Part shown: one piece after another, positions 23,557-25,000 of the stretch
How the letters are laid out: every line of letters starts with the position of its first letter
How positions within the stretch are numbered: the first letter of the stretch is position 1
NCBI GenBank assembly: GCA_963575745.1
Contig: CAUYUJ010015738.1
Location: 242,842 to 267,841, forward strand
Reading direction: 5' to 3'
DNA from: Prorocentrum cordatum
Taxonomy: Eukaryota > Sar > Dinophyceae > Prorocentrales > Prorocentraceae
Length of the DNA stretch: 25,000 nt
The notes under the pieces: generated by a model
The model's database searches: none
Told to the model about the DNA's origin: nothing
The model's input: only the letters and a program-made list of their open reading frames with translations
Made by a program: the position numbers and the translations under genes

Positions 23557-23719
23557 CCCCCTACAGGAGGATTTCCGACGAAAAATGAAAAATACCCTAG
23601 AAATAATCAAAACATGGTCCAAACATCGTCTGGGGACTATTTTTTTGGGTATGTTTGGACCTGTTTGGGATATTTTGGAGGTATTTTCTATTTTTCGCCG
23701 GAAATCCCCCTGTAGGGGG
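23557..23719. mobile_element. Foldback element family 1, intact distant copy
   Basis: 163 bp. Left arm CCCCCTACAGGAGGATTTCC then GACGAAAAATGAAAAATACC. The reverse complement of the right arm reads CCCCCTACAGGGGGATTTCC then GGCGAAAAATAGAAAATACC. An inner pair GGTCCAAACAT and TATGTTTGGACC also matches. Pairing extends nearly to the centre GTCTGGGGACTAT. Homologous to 4777-4965, 19 kb away. The left flank GTCGGGCCTGT matches the end sequence of the other copies; AATACTTGCG is not present here. Confidence 0.88.
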
Positions 23720-23754
23720 TGCCCGGGCGTGCCCGGGGTTGGCCGGGGGTGCCC

Positions 23755-23834
23755 TATAGCCCAATAGCCCTATAGCCCTACAGCTCTACAGCCCTATGGC
23801 TCTGTAGCCCTATAGTTCAATAGCCCTATAGCCC
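23755..23834. repeat. 8 bp tandem repeat TATAGCCC, ten units in phase
   Basis: Ten consecutive 8-mers such as TATAGCCC, AATAGCCC, TACAGCCC and TGTAGCCC in strict 8 bp register, then decayed copies to about 23870. It begins shortly after the right end of the family 1 foldback. Confidence 0.9.
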
Positions 23835-23879
23835 TCCCTAGAGCCCCCTAGCCCTATTGCCCTGATTGGGTTTTTTCTC

Positions 23880-23921
23880 CGGTCTCATTTATTCTTCGTC
23901 GCAAATCCCCCTGTAGGGGAC
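23880..23921. mobile_element. Foldback family 1, solo right end
   Basis: TTCTTCGTCGCAAATCCCCC then TGTAGGGGACA matches the right arm of family 1. No left arm precedes it within 150 bp other than the intact element and the 8 bp repeat. Confidence 0.7.
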
Positions 23922-24240
23922 ATAAGAAAGAACAGAGGGAAGAAAGCAGCGGCGACCAAAGAGATGAACCGAAGGGAAGGCAAAAGACCGCCAGAAGAAA
24001 GGGAAGGGGGGAGAAGAAGAATGATCGGCCAATAGGAGAGGGACACGAGGAAACTAGCACCTACCAGAGCAGAACACTCCCAAGCAACAGAGAGAATATA
24101 AGCAGAAACTGAAGTAGCAAAGAGGACAGCGACCTAAACAGCAAAGAAAAATAAAATATCAAATAAGAGAATAAGTAAAGCGCGTAGAAGAAGACCCTCG
24201 AGATCCTCGCATACCTCTCCTACTCAGTACCGTAAACGAT
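23922..24240. other. Purine-rich (A+G) tract
   Basis: Strongly A/G-biased on plus (AAGAAAGAACAGAGGGAAG and similar) without a clear repeat unit. Stops are frequent in plus frames. A short minus frame (24060 to 23854) is Phe/Leu/Ser/Pro-rich because of the bias. No gene. Confidence 0.6.
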
Positions 24241-24398
24241 ATAAGCCTCTCCACATCTCTTCCTCTACATCTCCTCTCCACTCCTCTCTCTCCTCCCTCT
24301 CCTCCTCATCCCCTCCTCTACCTCTCCCTCTCCATTACACTACCACACTCTCACTCATCCCAATCCTCTCCTCTCCTCTCCTCTCCTCAGGAGATGGG
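24241..24398. other. Pyrimidine-rich (C+T) tract ending in (CTCCT)n
   Basis: The strand bias flips within a few bases of about 24240. It ends with CTCCTCTCCTCTCCTCTCCT (about 24366-24388), then AGGAGATGGGAGGGGAGGGG, so the end can fold on itself. Confidence 0.65.
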
Positions 24399-25000
24399 AG
24401 GGGAGGGGTAATTAAGGGCAAGCATGTGCTTCGGGCTGGCCAACGGGGGGGGGGGGGGGGAATGCCGACCGTCAGCGTAGGCTCCGGCGGCCCGGGCTGC
24501 CGCATCGGCAGCCGGCCAGCTGCGCTCTCTCTCTCTCTGGCGCTGGGCCGGCCGCTCTGGCTGTCAGCGCGGCAAATACGGGGAGGCTGGGGAGACGAGC
24601 GAGGAGGGATAGGAGGGATGAGGGCGAAGAGGGTGACGGGCGAGCAGGGTGGTGGTGGTGGGCACGGGCTTGAGCGCAGTTGCGCATGCCGAGGGTCCTT
24701 CCGACGTGCTTTGCCTGCACGGCGGTCGCGTGCCTCCTCCCTTTTGGAAGGGGCCCGCAGAAGGGCGAGCAGGGAGAGAGGGAGGAGAGAGAGAGAGAGA
24801 AGAGAGACGATGGGCGGGGGGGGGAGGACAGGGAGCAGGGAGGAGGGCGGGAGAGCGAGCGAGAGGAGGGGCGAGGTTGGAGGAGGACGGGGCGAGGAGG
24901 GAGGAGGGCGGAGAGGGAGGGCGCGGGGAGCGGGAGGGAGGGTGAGCGAGCGGGGGAGAGGGAAGGAGGGAGGGAGGGAGGAGGCTGGGGATGAGGCGGG
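24399..25000. other. GC-rich tract with G16, (CT)7 and long purine tail
   Basis: G16 at 24445-24460, (CT)7 at 24525-24538, and from about 24590 an irregular GGGAGG or GAGCGAG purine-rich tail to the window end. Overlapping plus frames are Glu/Gly/Arg-rich artefacts. No gene. Confidence 0.6.

Noticed and set aside
23755-23870. CCCTA-containing repeat as possible interstitial telomere
   Set aside because: The unit is 8 bp TATAGCCC with strict phase, not a known 6-7 bp telomere unit.

Overview
The window is eukaryotic and almost entirely made of repeats. I found no complete, recognisable protein gene and no rRNA, tRNA or CRISPR array. Most long open frames come from trinucleotide arrays (poly-Ser, poly-Pro, poly-Arg and similar) and are not genes. 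High GC, very large simple-sequence arrays, many short self-complementary elements and extreme gene sparsity fit a large protist or algal genome. A dinoflagellate or haptophyte-like alga is my best guess, but no marker sequence proves it.

Layout. 1-1490 is mostly non-repetitive, with a coding-like, frame-broken stretch at 2-651. 1495-3785 holds short palindromic modules around a 1.3 kb CGT/CGC array. 1740-2095 and 4165-4585 are two copies of one dispersed repeat. 4607-5070 is a tandem cluster of foldback elements. 5226-6850 has CCT and GGA arrays separated by two adjacent foldback elements. 6846-10690 is the least repetitive stretch. It carries weak coding relics, including a minus-strand frame with one in-frame stop (7433-8146) and a Pro/Thr-rich segment, plus two more foldback elements. 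10690-11095 has an irregular CCCCAAG-type repeat and a 201 bp foldback. 11375-12866 is a satellite with an almost invariant 160 bp period, followed by a (GAT)n array. 13.3-19.2 kb alternates GGA/GGT arrays, islands of the roughly 10-12 bp CCCCAAGAGG repeat and several small tandem repeats. 19.3-23.9 kb is dense in foldback elements, including three copies of a T-shaped one. 23.9-25 kb is strand-biased purine or pyrimidine sequence.

The most distinctive signal is at least ten unrelated families of short (70-210 bp) foldback elements, most with long terminal inverted repeats and no coding capacity. Several occur in more than one copy and some lie side by side. They look like non-autonomous transposable elements or hairpin-prone DNA; no transposase is visible here. 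Coding calls below are tentative because stop codons are rare in GC-rich DNA.
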